The position numbers were made by a program, and so were the translations under genes. The notes beneath the pieces are model-generated. The model was not told where the DNA came from and ran no database searches. It saw nothing but the letters and a program-made list of their open reading frames with translations. A stretch of 64,000 nucleotides of DNA from Agreia sp. VKM Ac-1783 (GTDB lineage: Bacteria; Actinomycetota; Actinomycetes; Actinomycetales; Microbacteriaceae): NCBI RefSeq assembly GCF_900177765.1, contig NZ_FXWI01000002.1, forward strand, positions 496,001 to 560,000. Reading direction: 5' to 3'. This document shows, piece after piece, positions 10,869 to 21,189 of the stretch. Numbering within the stretch: position 1 is the first letter of the stretch; every line of letters starts with the position of its first letter.

Positions 10869-10871
10869 AAG

Positions 10872-12509
10872 TTAGCGGCGACCCTTCACGATCTTTTCCT
10901 GGTTGACGTCTTCAACCTTGGTCGCAGTGAACTCCTCGCGTCCGACCGATGCGAGGGGCTTGCCCTCGCCCGTCTGGAACTCGAGCTTGAACTTGTCGAC
11001 CTCGGAGTCGAGAAGCGACGCCGTCTCGTCCGACAGGACGTTGGACTCGCGCAGAGTCGTCAGCACCTCGGTGTTGCGGGCAAGGTAGTCGAGAAGCTCG
11101 CGCTCGAAACGGAGGATGTCTTCGACCGGCACCTCGTCGAGCTTGCCGTTCGTTCCCGCCCAGATCGCGACGACCTGGTCTTCGACGGGGTACGGCGAGT
11201 ACTGAGGCTGTTTGAGCAGCTCGGTGAGGCGCGCACCACGCGCCAACTGGCGACGCGACGCAGGATCGAGGTCGGATGCGAACATCGCGAAGGCCTCGAG
11301 CGAGCGGTACTGGGCGAGTTCGAGCTTGAGCGTTCCGGAGACCTTCTTGATCGACTTCACCTGAGCGTCACCGCCGACTCGCGACACGGAGATACCGACG
11401 TCGACTGCGGGACGCTGGTTGGCGTTGAACAGGTCGGACTGCAGGAAGATCTGACCGTCGGTGATCGAGATCACGTTGGTCGGGATGTAAGCCGACACGT
11501 CGTTGGCCTTGGTCTCGATGATCGGCAGACCGGTCATCGAGCCGGCGCCCAGCTCGTCGGAGAGCTTGGCACAGCGCTCGAGCAGACGAGAGTGCAGGTA
11601 GAAGACGTCACCGGGGTATGCCTCGCGTCCCGGCGGACGGCGAAGAAGAAGCGATACGGCGCGGTATGCCTCGGCCTGCTTCGACAGGTCATCGAAGATG
11701 ATCAGAACGTGCTTGCCACCGTACATCCAGTGCTGGCCGATGGCCGAGCCCGTGTACGGTGCGAGGTACTTGAAGCCGGCGGGGTCGGAGGCCGGAGACG
11801 CGACGATCGTCGTGTACTCGAGCGCTCCTGCGTCTTCGAGCGCGCCCTTCACCGAAGCGATGGTCGAGCCCTTCTGGCCGATGGCGACGTAGATGCAGCG
11901 AACCTGCTTGTTGACGTCACCCGACTCCCAGTTGGCCTTCTGGTTGATGATCGTGTCGATCGCAATGGCGGTCTTACCCGTCTGGCGGTCGCCGATGATC
12001 AACTGACGCTGGCCACGGCCGACGGGGATCATGGCGTCGATCGCCTTGATACCGGTCTGCATCGGCTCGTGCACGCTCTTGCGCTGCATGACTCCGGGAG
12101 CCTGCAGCTCCAGTGCGCGGCGACCCTCGGACGCGATCTCACCGAGACCATCGATCGGGTTGCCCAGGGGGTCGACGACGCGACCCAGGTATGCGTCACC
12201 GACGGGAACCGAGAGGACCTCGCCCGTGCGCTGCACCTCCATGCCCTCGACGATTCCCGAGAACTCACCCAGGATGATGACACCGACCTCGTCTTCGTCG
12301 AGGTTCTGAGCAAGACCCAGAGTTCCGTCGGCGAAACGAATCAGTTCGTTGGCCATGACGCCGGGAAGACCCTCGACGTGAGCGATGCCGTCACCGGCGT
12401 CGGTGACGTATCCGACCTCGGTCTTGGTCGCCTTGCCGGGCTCGTAGGACTTCACGAAGTCCTGAAGAGCACCACGGATCTCGTCGGGGCTGATCGATAG
12501 TTCTGCCAT
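10872..12509 (-). CDS. atpA: F1Fo ATP synthase alpha subunit
   Basis: The non-catalytic nucleotide-binding F1 subunit, 545 residues. The P-loop GDRQTGKT lies at 173-180 and the arginine-finger segment with SISRVGG-like sequence (about 390) is present. The C-terminal tail beyond residue 510 ([17 protein letters not shown] and following) is longer than in proteobacteria, a feature known from actinobacterial alpha subunits, where such an extension has been linked to suppressed ATP hydrolysis in mycobacteria. I chose the ATG at 12509, which matches the conserved [11 protein letters not shown] start and has AAGGAAAAA upstream; an in-frame extension to 12563 is not conserved sequence. Confidence 0.97.
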   Translation of the reverse strand: MAELSISPDEIRGALQDFVKSYEPGKATKTEVGYVTDAGDGIAHVEGLPGVMANELIRFADGTLGLAQNLDEDEVGVIILGEFSGIVEGMEVQRTGEVLSVPVGDAYLGRVVDPLGNPIDGLGEIASEGRRALELQAPGVMQRKSVHEPMQTGIKAIDAMIPVGRGQRQLIIGDRQTGKTAIAIDTIINQKANWESGDVNKQVRCIYVAIGQKGSTIASVKGALEDAGALEYTTIVASPASDPAGFKYLAPYTGSAIGQHWMYGGKHVLIIFDDLSKQAEAYRAVSLLLRRPPGREAYPGDVFYLHSRLLERCAKLSDELGAGSMTGLPIIETKANDVSAYIPTNVISITDGQIFLQSDLFNANQRPAVDVGISVSRVGGDAQVKSIKKVSGTLKLELAQYRSLEAFAMFASDLDPASRRQLARGARLTELLKQPQYSPYPVEDQVVAIWAGTNGKLDEVPVEDILRFERELLDYLARNTEVLTTLRESNVLSDETASLLDSEVDKFKLEFQTGEGKPLASVGREEFTATKVEDVNQEKIVKGRR

Positions 12510-12569
12510 CGTTTTTCCTTTTTCTGCCGAAGGATTCGCTCCGGCGTGTAGCAAGCCAACCACAAGGGG

Positions 12570-13367
12570 CTAGCCAGCGAGCTGAAGTCTCAAATCGTTG
12601 ATGCGGGCGGAGACGCTGCCATCGATGACATCATCTCCCACCTGGATGCGAAGACCGCCGATGAGGGCGGGATCGATCTGCTGGTTGACGGAGAGGGGTC
12701 GTCCATACAGTGACGAGAGCCCCTTCTCCAGACGCTCCAGCTGTGCGGGAGCGATGGGAGCCGCGCTGGTGACCGTGGCAATGGACTTGCCGGCCTGATC
12801 TGCCACGATATTCGCCGCAACCCGAAGCAGCTCTCCGATGCGCCGACCGCGAGGCTGGGCAACGAGTTGCTGCACGATCGCGAGAGTCTGCGCGGACGCT
12901 TTGCCCTGCAGCAAAGCATCGACCAGTGCCAGTTTCGCGTCGACCGCTCCGAGCTTCGAACCGAGCGCCAACTCGAGCTCGTCGCTCGTGGACACCGCCT
13001 CGCCGAAACGAGCGAGTTCGTCCTCGATCGATTCGGCGTTCGTTGCCGAATCGGCGAGAACCCGGAAGCCGAGCTCTTCGATGGCTTCGAGCAGGTCGTC
13101 GTGGCGTGACCAACGGCTGGCTGCAACGTCACTCAGGATGCGCACGGCCTCAGCATCGAGCTTCGATCCGAAGAGTTCTGAAACGACTCCGGCTTTCGAT
13201 GCCTGATCTGCTGAGGGGTCAGCGAGAAGCGACAGCAGCGCAGACGAATCGCCGATGACCCGGCCGGCGAGGAGCAGCTGCTCCCCCGTGGCCAGAGTGG
13301 CGGAACCGCCCTGCCCGGCGAGTCTGGCTCGAACGCCGGCGATCGCTTCTCTTGTCGCTGATCCCAT
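12570..13367 (-). CDS. atpH: F1Fo ATP synthase delta subunit, long form
   Basis: The stator subunit that clamps the b stalk to the top of F1; 265 residues against about 177 in Escherichia coli. The C-terminal half (about 140-265, QQLVAQPRGRRIGELLRVAAN and PALIGGLRIQVGDDVIDGS) is the classical delta domain. The extra N-terminal portion is actinobacterial; in mycobacteria the equivalent protein is fused to a b-type membrane segment, whereas here it is separate and soluble. The ATG at 13367 lies 4 bases after the atpF stop. An overlapping upstream extension of the frame runs through atpF and is not real. Confidence 0.95.
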   Translation of the reverse strand: MGSATREAIAGVRARLAGQGGSATLATGEQLLLAGRVIGDSSALLSLLADPSADQASKAGVVSELFGSKLDAEAVRILSDVAASRWSRHDDLLEAIEELGFRVLADSATNAESIEDELARFGEAVSTSDELELALGSKLGAVDAKLALVDALLQGKASAQTLAIVQQLVAQPRGRRIGELLRVAANIVADQAGKSIATVTSAAPIAPAQLERLEKGLSSLYGRPLSVNQQIDPALIGGLRIQVGDDVIDGSVSARINDLRLQLAG

Positions 13368-13371
13368 GTGC

Positions 13372-13941
13372 TTACTTGTTTCCGGCGGTCGGGGCGGATG
13401 CCTCGGACGCCTCGAGGTCAGCAAGGAAGCGGTCGACGATGCCGGCAGCCTTGGCGTCGTCCTTGACGGACTCACCGATGACACCCGACGCGAGGTCGAG
13501 AGCGAGGCTTCCGACCTCGGCGCGCAGCGACACGACGGCCGCCTGGCGCTCGGCCTCGATCTGGCTGGTCGCCTGTGCCTGGATGCGAGCCGCATCGAGC
13601 TGAGCCTGCTCCTTGAGCTCGGCAGCGATCTTCAGAGCGTCGGCGCGAGCCTGCTCCCGGATCTTGCCGGCCTCGGCGCGACCCTCGGCGAGCTGAGCCG
13701 TGTACTGCTCGAGAGCAGCCTCGGCCTGCGCCTGCGCCGCGTCGGCCTTGGCAATGTTGCCCTCGATCGCAGCCGAACGCTCGTCGAGCATCGTCTTGAC
13801 ACGAGGAAGCACCATTCTCCAGAAGAAGAACAGGATGACGACGAAGCAGAGCAGCGACCAGACGATGTCGTAGATCTCTGGGATGAGCGGATTCGTCGTC
13901 TCGGCCGTTTCCTCTGCGGCAGCTAGAACTGCGTGAAGCAT
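13372..13941 (-). CDS. atpF: F1Fo ATP synthase b subunit
   Basis: The peripheral-stalk b subunit (189 residues): one membrane helix at about 25-46 (IVWSLLCFVVILFFFWRMVL), then a long Ala/Glu/Gln-rich coiled coil to about residue 165. The N-terminal 24 residues before the helix are acidic and presumably outside. Spacing to atpH is 4 bases. The gene has its own stop and start, unlike mycobacteria where a second b-like protein is fused to delta. Confidence 0.95.
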   Translation of the reverse strand: MLHAVLAAAEETAETTNPLIPEIYDIVWSLLCFVVILFFFWRMVLPRVKTMLDERSAAIEGNIAKADAAQAQAEAALEQYTAQLAEGRAEAGKIREQARADALKIAAELKEQAQLDAARIQAQATSQIEAERQAAVVSLRAEVGSLALDLASGVIGESVKDDAKAAGIVDRFLADLEASEASAPTAGNK

Positions 13942-13972
13942 TCCAGCCTCCTATCTCTTGAGCGAAGCGGGA

Positions 13973-15044
<1,072 letters not shown>

Positions 15045-15173
15045 GTTCAGAGCGTTAGCTAACAGCGCTATCTCCTGGTTCGGGGCGTGGAGCGAGGCTC
15101 TCGCGACGACGAATGATGGGGGGTGCTGCTTCTGGGTGACAACCCGAGTGACGCAGCGGAACGATCTTTATGA

Positions 15174-15179
15174 AGCCTA
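15174..15179 (-). promoter_or_regulatory. Candidate -10 element for atpB and the downstream atp genes
   Basis: The 207-base gap between the atpI-like gene and atpB contains TAGGCT on the minus strand (15179-15174), the same hexamer used by several promoters in this window, with a TTGGTC 19 bases upstream. It would give a leader of about 120 bases. The gap holds no gene. Spacing is longer than ideal, so this is tentative. Confidence 0.3.
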
Positions 15180-15251
15180 TCAAGAGTTAGGCCCCCCTGA
15201 CCAATCGAGAACGCCTATTGGTGGCCCGAATGTGCCGGATCGGACATATTC

Positions 15252-15725
15252 TTACTCGCCCGGCAATTTGACGTCGCTTGCATAGCTCATGCGGGATGTA
15301 GCGACCACCACCACGTCGACGATGAGCGACCCGAGGACACCCGCGATGATGCAGAGGAACATCACGACGGGGTTGATCCAGGGCTGATCTCGCAGAAGGA
15401 ACACGAGCACCAGGAAGATCGCGAATTTGACGATCCACGCACCCATGACCACGGCGAAGAAGATGGCCGTGAAGAAGTCCGTCCCCGAGAAGCGGTTGGC
15501 GACGAGGATCGACGCTGCGGTGAGGCCGGTGAACAGGATGGCCATGGCGGTTCCCACGAGGGCGCTGACGAGACCGCGCTCGGAGTCGACGAGAAAGCCC
15601 ACCACTCCCCCGATCACGGCGATGGCGAGGGAGAGCAACCCTCCCCATTTCAGGATGCGCAGGAATACCGGCCGCGCGGAGGAGCCTGTGGCGGCCGAGG
15701 AGGCACGGGGGGTGGGGGTCGACAC
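15252..15725 (-). CDS. AtpI-like membrane protein
   Basis: A 157-residue protein with four hydrophobic helices (about 24-45, 55-77, 87-110 and 118-140) and a short Ser/Thr/Pro-rich N-terminal tail. Its place directly upstream of atpB corresponds to AtpI/Rv1303-type proteins that help assemble the c-ring in other bacteria; sequence identity in this family is always low, so position carries most of the weight. The GTG start at 15725 is one base from the wecA stop, implying cotranscription with wecA. Confidence 0.7.
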   Translation of the reverse strand: MSTPTPRASSAATGSSARPVFLRILKWGGLLSLAIAVIGGVVGFLVDSERGLVSALVGTAMAILFTGLTAASILVANRFSGTDFFTAIFFAVVMGAWIVKFAIFLVLVFLLRDQPWINPVVMFLCIIAGVLGSLIVDVVVVATSRMSYASDVKLPGE

Positions 15726-15726
15726 G

Positions 15727-16941
15727 CTAGGCGCCTTTCGTTTCTGCGGGAGGTGACACGGATTCGGATGCTGCGTCGAGCGGGTCGAGCGAGGCTGCCA
15801 TCGACGCCTCCGGGCTCTCTGCCTCGGTCGACTGGGCGGTCGCCTCGACGACTTTGCGCCGGCTGAGCGGCGCCAGGGTCAGCACCGTGCACACCACGAG
15901 TCCCGCGAGGAGAAAGACGACCGCGTAGCCCGTGGGCACGAGGAAGAACAACAGGCACCCGACCGAGACGACGGCCGTCCAGGCGTAGAAGATGAGGACG
16001 GCGTGGAAGTGCGAGTGCCCCATGTCGAGGAGCCTGTGGTGGAGGTGCTTCCTGTCTGCGCTGAACGGGCTCTTGCCGGCACGAAGTCGGCGGAAGACAG
16101 CGAGTCCGAAGTCGAGAAGCGGGAGCACGAGGATCGCGAACGGCAGGAGAATCGGAATGAACGCGGGAAGCAGTTCGCGTCGGCCGAGGGTCGCCGGGTC
16201 GATGACACCGGTCACGGCGATCGCGCTGGTCGCCATCAACAGGCCGACGAGCATGGCGCCGGCGTCGCCCATGAACATCTTCGCCGGATGCCAGTTCAGG
16301 GGAAGGAATCCCGCACACGCGCCGATCAGGATCGCGGTGATGAGCGCCGCGAGGTTGAAGTAGTCGGTCGCCGACCCTTCTTGGATGAGCAGAAACGTGT
16401 AGAGGAAGAAGACGCCGTTGGCGATGAGGCAGACGCCGGCCACGAGCCCGTCGAGCCCGTCGATGAAGTTGATGGCGTTCATCACCAGGACGACCGCGAA
16501 CAGGCTGATGATCAGCGACATCACACCGGAGCCGACGGCGAGCGTGCCCGCGATCGGGAGCGACACGATCGCCACTCCCTGCCAGACGAGCAGCCAGGCC
16601 GCGATGATCTGCCCCGCCAACTTGATGGTCCAGTCGAGGTCGACGAGGTCGTCGATGACCCCGATCACCACGATGATCAGGGCGGCGCCCAGAATGGCGA
16701 ACACCGGACCCGGATTCACGAAGACCAGCCTGAACCCGTCGACCTGCGAGGCCACGGCGAACGCCACGACCATGCCGATGAACATGGCGACGCCGCCCAG
16801 CCGGGGCGTGGGTCGGGTGTGCACATCCCGCTCGCGGATCTTCGGGTAGAGCCTGAACCGATGACTCAGCTTGTACACGACGAGCGCCAGCCCGAACGTG
16901 ACGACCGCAGAGATGGCGGCGACCAGCAGATAGATCCGCAC
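15727..16941 (-). CDS. wecA: WecA/TagO-type undecaprenyl-phosphate sugar-1-phosphate transferase
   Basis: A polytopic enzyme of 404 residues that moves a UDP-linked N-acetylhexosamine-1-phosphate to undecaprenyl (or decaprenyl) phosphate, the first lipid step of wall polymer synthesis. Family marks: the metal-binding DDLVDLDW motif, NFIDGLDGLVAG, MGDAGAML and the HIHH-type DRKHLHHRL loop. About 10-11 membrane helices are present and the C-terminal 45 residues are acidic and cytoplasmic. GTG start at 16941, 3 bases after the sua5 stop. It occupies the place of rfe/wecA in the mycobacterial cluster. Confidence 0.93.
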   Translation of the reverse strand: MRIYLLVAAISAVVTFGLALVVYKLSHRFRLYPKIRERDVHTRPTPRLGGVAMFIGMVVAFAVASQVDGFRLVFVNPGPVFAILGAALIIVVIGVIDDLVDLDWTIKLAGQIIAAWLLVWQGVAIVSLPIAGTLAVGSGVMSLIISLFAVVLVMNAINFIDGLDGLVAGVCLIANGVFFLYTFLLIQEGSATDYFNLAALITAILIGACAGFLPLNWHPAKMFMGDAGAMLVGLLMATSAIAVTGVIDPATLGRRELLPAFIPILLPFAILVLPLLDFGLAVFRRLRAGKSPFSADRKHLHHRLLDMGHSHFHAVLIFYAWTAVVSVGCLLFFLVPTGYAVVFLLAGLVVCTVLTLAPLSRRKVVEATAQSTEAESPEASMAASLDPLDAASESVSPPAETKGA

Positions 16942-16944
16942 GGA

Positions 16945-17619
16945 TCAGCCGTTCAGTCGATGATCGGGCAAAGAGAGCACGTCCCCCAGAATCGACCGCA
17001 GCTGTTCTTCCGACACCGCCCCGTGACGCACGATTCGGAGAGAACCGTCGTCGCCGAACGTGCTCGCATCGACGATCGTCGACGTCACGGTCTCGGTGAC
17101 TCCGCCGTCGAGATAGACGTCGACGCTGTCACCGAGACTCTCGAGAGCCAGGGATGCCGTGGTCGCGGCAGGCTCACCGGTGAGATTCGCCGACGACACG
17201 GCCAGAGGCCCTACCTCCGTGAGTAGCTCCAGGGCGATGGGGTCGGACGGCTGACGCAGTGCCACCGTGCCGCGGGTGTCGCCGAGATCCCAGGCGAGCG
17301 ACGACCGCGCGGGAACGATGATCGTCAGGCCCCCGGGCCAGAAGGCGTCCACGAGGTCTCGCACTGGCTGGCTCACGGTCTCCGCGAGAGCGTCGAGTGT
17401 GGCGACACCGGGTACGAGAACCGGAGGTGGCGAACTACGCGTGCGTCCCTTGGCGTCGAGCAGCGCCTGCACGGCGGCCGGGTTGAAGGCATCGGCGGCG
17501 ATGCCGTACACCGTGTCCGTCGGAATGACGACAAGCGCGCCGCGACCGATAGCGGCGCGGGCGAGTCGCATTCCCGTCAGGAGCTCGGACGGAACCGAGC
17601 AGTCATAGAGGGCAGCCAT
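16945..17619 (-). CDS. L-threonylcarbamoyladenylate synthase (Sua5/YwlC/TsaC family)
   Basis: Makes threonylcarbamoyl-AMP from threonine, bicarbonate and ATP for t6A modification of tRNAs reading ANN codons. The 224-residue protein is a short TsaC/YwlC-type YrdC domain without the extra C-terminal Sua5 domain. Visible are VIPTDTVYGI (about 33-42), the KGR segment with PPPVLVP, and SSANLTGEPAA. The ATG at 17619 begins the conserved region; a frame extension upstream overlaps the acyltransferase antisense and is not conserved. It is followed by wecA after 3 bases. Confidence 0.92.
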   Translation of the reverse strand: MAALYDCSVPSELLTGMRLARAAIGRGALVVIPTDTVYGIAADAFNPAAVQALLDAKGRTRSSPPPVLVPGVATLDALAETVSQPVRDLVDAFWPGGLTIIVPARSSLAWDLGDTRGTVALRQPSDPIALELLTEVGPLAVSSANLTGEPAATTASLALESLGDSVDVYLDGGVTETVTSTIVDASTFGDDGSLRIVRHGAVSEEQLRSILGDVLSLPDHRLNG

Positions 17620-17654
17620 ATCGACCCCAATGATAGTGCGTGGCCCCTGGGGGT

Positions 17655-18917
17655 TCAGACAATGACGCTCGGAGGAAGCATCCGTCGCAGCAGTCTCCGG
17701 GACGGCTCCTCGATGAATCGCCAGAGGATCCAGGCGCTGAGCCATGCTGCAGCGGCGGTGCCGATGACGACTCCGAGCAGCACCGGCCCAGACGTGGCGT
17801 GGAGTTTCGACGCGACCAAGAGACCCGCCCCGATGACGAGAGGATGCACCAGATAGAAAGCGAAGGAGGCCCGGCCGGCCAGGAGGAGCGGTCTCGTCGA
17901 CAGGAGCCGGGATAGAGGATCTCGAGGACAGATCGCCAGAGTCGCGATGAGGAGCACCAGAAGGGGAAGGACGACGATCGATTCGGCCGGAGCGATCATG
18001 TCGATGCCGGAGTGGAACTCCTCCTGACCGGCGCGCATGTTGTGCAGCGGATCGTTGTAGGCCACGAGCAGAAGAACGCCTATCGAGGCTGCCGCGGTCA
18101 GTGTCGCGAGAGGCCAACGCCGGATTCCACCGGATGCCGGAGACACAGTCGAGCCGTCGAGGAAGCGACGCAGCAGCAACGAGAGCACTGCACCGATCCA
18201 GAATTCACCCAGAACCCGGATGGGGAGCACCCCCGCAGCGGTCACGTAGCTGTCGTTGGCGAACAGGAAGATCGTGTCGTCCTGCATGCTCGCTCCGACG
18301 ATGAGTACAGGGAGCATCAGCAGCACGATGACCGTGACCATGACACGACGGGATGCGACGGCGGCGAACCGAGCCAGCACCACGACACCGACGGCGAAGG
18401 TCAGATACGCCATCCACTCAGCACTGACAGACCAGTCGACGCCATTCCAGTCGAGCGTGGATGGGAACCAGCCGTTGAGGAGCGTCAGGTGCAGGAGAAG
18501 TCGCCCGGGGTCAGCCTGTCCGAGGAACGAGGGATCGCCGGACGAGAGAGCCTGGAAGATGAAATATGCCCCGAACAGCATGAGCACGAAAGCTGTGAGG
18601 GGCCACACCCTGGCCAGCCGCAGCCAGATGAATCCAACGGCGGTGCGCCAGGTGTATGCACTCGTCATCGTCGACATGTGCGTGTAGGTCAGGATGAATC
18701 CGCTGAGGATGAAGAAGAGATCGACCCCGAGATATCCCGCCGACGACAGGTGGATGACGAACTGCGTGAAGGGGCCAGGACCGAGGGCATCGACGATCTC
18801 GGTGCGGAAGTGCCGGAGAAAGACCCAGAACGCAGCGAGGGCACGGATGCCCGTCAGCGCACCGATCAGCGGCGCCCGACGAACAGGTGGATCGATAGCA
18901 GACTCGACTCTCGACAT
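17655..18917 (-). CDS. Acyltransferase family 3 (OafA/YrhL-like) membrane protein
   Basis: A 420-residue integral membrane protein with about ten helices that probably O-acylates an envelope polymer or lipid. The family start GIRALAAFWVFLRHF (about 23-37), with the conserved Arg-His pair, and GVDLFFILSGFILT are clear; the C-terminal block VHPLVIGAGLL and WRFIEEPSRR completes the fold. No SGNH domain is attached. It is inserted between prmC and sua5, genes that are adjacent in mycobacteria, so it is an accessory addition to this conserved cluster. The ATG at 18917 directly precedes the conserved domain. Confidence 0.85.
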   Translation of the reverse strand: MSRVESAIDPPVRRAPLIGALTGIRALAAFWVFLRHFRTEIVDALGPGPFTQFVIHLSSAGYLGVDLFFILSGFILTYTHMSTMTSAYTWRTAVGFIWLRLARVWPLTAFVLMLFGAYFIFQALSSGDPSFLGQADPGRLLLHLTLLNGWFPSTLDWNGVDWSVSAEWMAYLTFAVGVVVLARFAAVASRRVMVTVIVLLMLPVLIVGASMQDDTIFLFANDSYVTAAGVLPIRVLGEFWIGAVLSLLLRRFLDGSTVSPASGGIRRWPLATLTAAASIGVLLLVAYNDPLHNMRAGQEEFHSGIDMIAPAESIVVLPLLVLLIATLAICPRDPLSRLLSTRPLLLAGRASFAFYLVHPLVIGAGLLVASKLHATSGPVLLGVVIGTAAAAWLSAWILWRFIEEPSRRLLRRMLPPSVIV

Positions 18918-18939
18918 CGTATTCGGGAGGGGCCGGGCC

Positions 18940-19131
18940 CTACCGGTTGACCTTGCCGCGGCCGAAGAGCAGCCACAGAATCGAGCCAATGACTGAGGTC
19001 AGGAGAACGACGATCAACCACACCAGCTTGCCGACGAAACCGTGATTCGGGTTTCGGACGATGGAGATGACCGTGGCAACGAAGATGACGAACAGCACGA
19101 TGCTTCCGATGGTTGCGCTGATCGGTTCCAT
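18940..19131 (-). CDS. Small PLDc_N-type membrane protein
   Basis: A 63-residue protein with two membrane helices (about 8-26 and 35-56) separated by RNPNHGFVGKLVW, a pattern typical of the phospholipase D/nuclease N-terminal (PLDc_N) family, followed by a basic end FGRGKVNR. Stand-alone copies are common in Actinobacteria and their role is unknown. A good AGGAGTGATC ribosome site precedes the ATG at 19131. The frame would extend upstream to 19269 but without a conserved sequence. It lies 22 bases before the acyltransferase start. Confidence 0.75.
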   Translation of the reverse strand: MEPISATIGSIVLFVIFVATVISIVRNPNHGFVGKLVWLIVVLLTSVIGSILWLLFGRGKVNR

Positions 19132-19192
19132 GATCACTCCTGATGTTCGGGGGACGGCGGTGAGATGCCGCCGACCAAGCATAGCTGCGGCG

Positions 19193-20104
19193 TCAGCGCA
19201 GCGCGGTCGTCGCCCGGTCGCGCCCCGTGAGGTCACGGTGAGTGGCGGTGGCGTGCCAGCCGTCGGCATCCAGAAGTCGTCTGATCTCGTCGCCCTGCAA
19301 CTCGCCGTGCTCGATCACCAAGACACCGCCCGAGTGCAGCAGTCGAAGACCGGTGCGGGAGACGTTCCTGACGACGTCGAGGCCGTCTTCTCCCCCGTAG
19401 AGCGCGTGCTCGGGGTCGAAGAGACGCACCTCGGGGTCGCGCGGGATCGCCTGCGCAGGGATGTACGGCGGATTCGACACGACGACCGATACGCGGCCGT
19501 CGAGCTCCGGCACTGCGTCGAGCAGATCGATGAAGACCAGACGAGCGTTCGGGGCGTCGACTCGGCGGAAATTCTGCTTGGTCCAGACGAACGCGGCCGA
19601 GCTGTTCTCAACCGCGACGACCTGCGCGTGGGGAACCTCCGTCGCGAGCGACAGGGCTATGGCCCCGCTTCCCGTTCCGAGGTCGACGGCGATCGGTCCG
19701 TCTTCGCGTCGAGGATCGATGACGATCGAGCGAAGGGAGTCGATGGCCAGACCCGCCACGAACTCCGTCTCGGGTCTGGGCACGAACACGCCGGGGCCGA
19801 CCTCGAGTTCGAGGTTGCGGAACCAGGCGACACCCGTGATGTGCTGAAGCGGTTCTCGCGCGGCCCGACGCTCGATGGCCTCGCTGATCGCGACCGCATC
19901 CTCGACGCCGAGCGTCTTGTCTGTGATCGTCATCGCCTGCACTTGTCCGCGGCTCGCTCCGAGCACGAAGCCCACAAGCAGCTCCGCGTCGACCTGGGGA
20001 TCTGAGATGCCGCTTCGAGCGAGCACGGCGACGCCGTGCTCCAGGAGGCTTCTGACCGTCGGGGGGCCCAGCGTTCCCGTGGGTTCGAGGACGACCGCGC
20101 TCAT
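19193..20104 (-). CDS. prmC: Release-factor glutamine N5-methyltransferase
   Basis: Methylates the Gln of the GGQ motif in release factors. The 303-residue protein has the PrmC N-terminal helical domain, the SAM-binding VDLGTGSGAIALSLA motif (about 150-164) and the catalytic NPPY followed by IP. Its ATG overlaps the prfA stop by one base (TAATG at 20104), so enzyme and substrate RF1 are translated together. This prfA-prmC pair is conserved in many bacteria. Confidence 0.95.
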   Translation of the reverse strand: MSAVVLEPTGTLGPPTVRSLLEHGVAVLARSGISDPQVDAELLVGFVLGASRGQVQAMTITDKTLGVEDAVAISEAIERRAAREPLQHITGVAWFRNLELEVGPGVFVPRPETEFVAGLAIDSLRSIVIDPRREDGPIAVDLGTGSGAIALSLATEVPHAQVVAVENSSAAFVWTKQNFRRVDAPNARLVFIDLLDAVPELDGRVSVVVSNPPYIPAQAIPRDPEVRLFDPEHALYGGEDGLDVVRNVSRTGLRLLHSGGVLVIEHGELQGDEIRRLLDADGWHATATHRDLTGRDRATTALR

Positions 20105-21186
20105 TATTCGGCCGCTCCCCCGAGCTCCTGCAGACGAGCTTCCTCGTCGGCGGCGATACACGACTCGATGACGGGCTCGAGGGCTCCGTTCATGACACCG
20201 TCGAGGTTGTACGCCTTGTAGCCCGTGCGGTGATCCGCGATGCGGTTCTCCGGGAAGTTGTAGGTTCGGATGCGCTCGGACCGGTCCATCGTGCGGATCT
20301 GACTCTTGCGAACCACGGATGCCGCCGCGTCGATCTCCTCCTGCTGACGCGCGAGCACCCTGGCACGCAGAACGCGCATGCCGGCCTCACGGTTCTGCAG
20401 CTGGCTCTTCTCGTTCTGCATCGCCACCACGATTCCGGTGGGAAGGTGGGTGATGCGCACGGCGGAGTCGGTCGTGTTGACGGACTGCCCCCCGGGACCG
20501 GACGAGCGATACACATCGATCTTCAGGTCGTTCGGGCTGATCTCGACCTCTTCGGGCTCGTCGACCTCGGGGAAGACGAGTACACCCGCCGCAGACGTGT
20601 GGATGCGTCCCTGCGACTCGGTGGCGGGAACGCGCTGCACGCGGTGAACGCCTCCCTCGTACTTCAGGTGCGCCCACACTCCCTGTGCCGGGTCGGTTGA
20701 GGAGCCCTTGATGGCGAGCTGAACATCTTTGATGCCGCCGAGGTCGCTCGAGGTCTGCTCGATGATCTCGGTCTTCCACTTCTTGCTCTCGGCGTAGTGC
20801 AGGTACATACGCAAGAGGTCGGCCGCGAACAGGGCTGATTCAGCCCCGCCCTCGCCCATCTTGATCTCCATGATCACGTCGCGACCGTCGTTGGGATCAC
20901 GCGGAATCAGAAGACGGCGGAGACGCTCTTCGGCCACCGCGAGGTCCTCCGTGATTCCGGGCACCTCTTCGGCGAACGAGGCGTCCTCGGACGCCATCTC
21001 CTGAGCGGCCGCGAGGTCGCTCTCGAGCTGCTGCCACTGGCGGTAGGCCGCGATGATGCGGCTGAGTTCCGCGTAGCGGCGGTTGACCTTCTTCGACCGG
21101 GCAGGATCCGAGTGCAATGCAGGATCGGCGAGCTGCTCTTGCAACTCGTCATGCTCGGTCAGCAGTGTTTCGACTGACTCGAACAT
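20104..21186 (-). CDS. prfA: Peptide chain release factor 1
   Basis: Recognises UAA and UAG stop codons and triggers peptide release on the ribosome. Full length at 360 residues. The stop-codon reading tripeptide PAT is at 187-189, as expected for RF1, and the peptidyl-transferase GGQ motif is at 232-234 within [15 protein letters not shown]. The start lies 3 bases after the rho stop. In mycobacteria rpmE separates rho and prfA; here nothing does. Confidence 0.97.
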   Translation of the reverse strand: MFESVETLLTEHDELQEQLADPALHSDPARSKKVNRRYAELSRIIAAYRQWQQLESDLAAAQEMASEDASFAEEVPGITEDLAVAEERLRRLLIPRDPNDGRDVIMEIKMGEGGAESALFAADLLRMYLHYAESKKWKTEIIEQTSSDLGGIKDVQLAIKGSSTDPAQGVWAHLKYEGGVHRVQRVPATESQGRIHTSAAGVLVFPEVDEPEEVEISPNDLKIDVYRSSGPGGQSVNTTDSAVRITHLPTGIVVAMQNEKSQLQNREAGMRVLRARVLARQQEEIDAAASVVRKSQIRTMDRSERIRTYNFPENRIADHRTGYKAYNLDGVMNGALEPVIESCIAADEEARLQELGGAAE

Positions 21187-21189
21187 CTC

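Noticed and set aside
13255-13926. 223-codon open frame on the plus strand
   Set aside because: Antisense to atpF and atpH; no conserved features.
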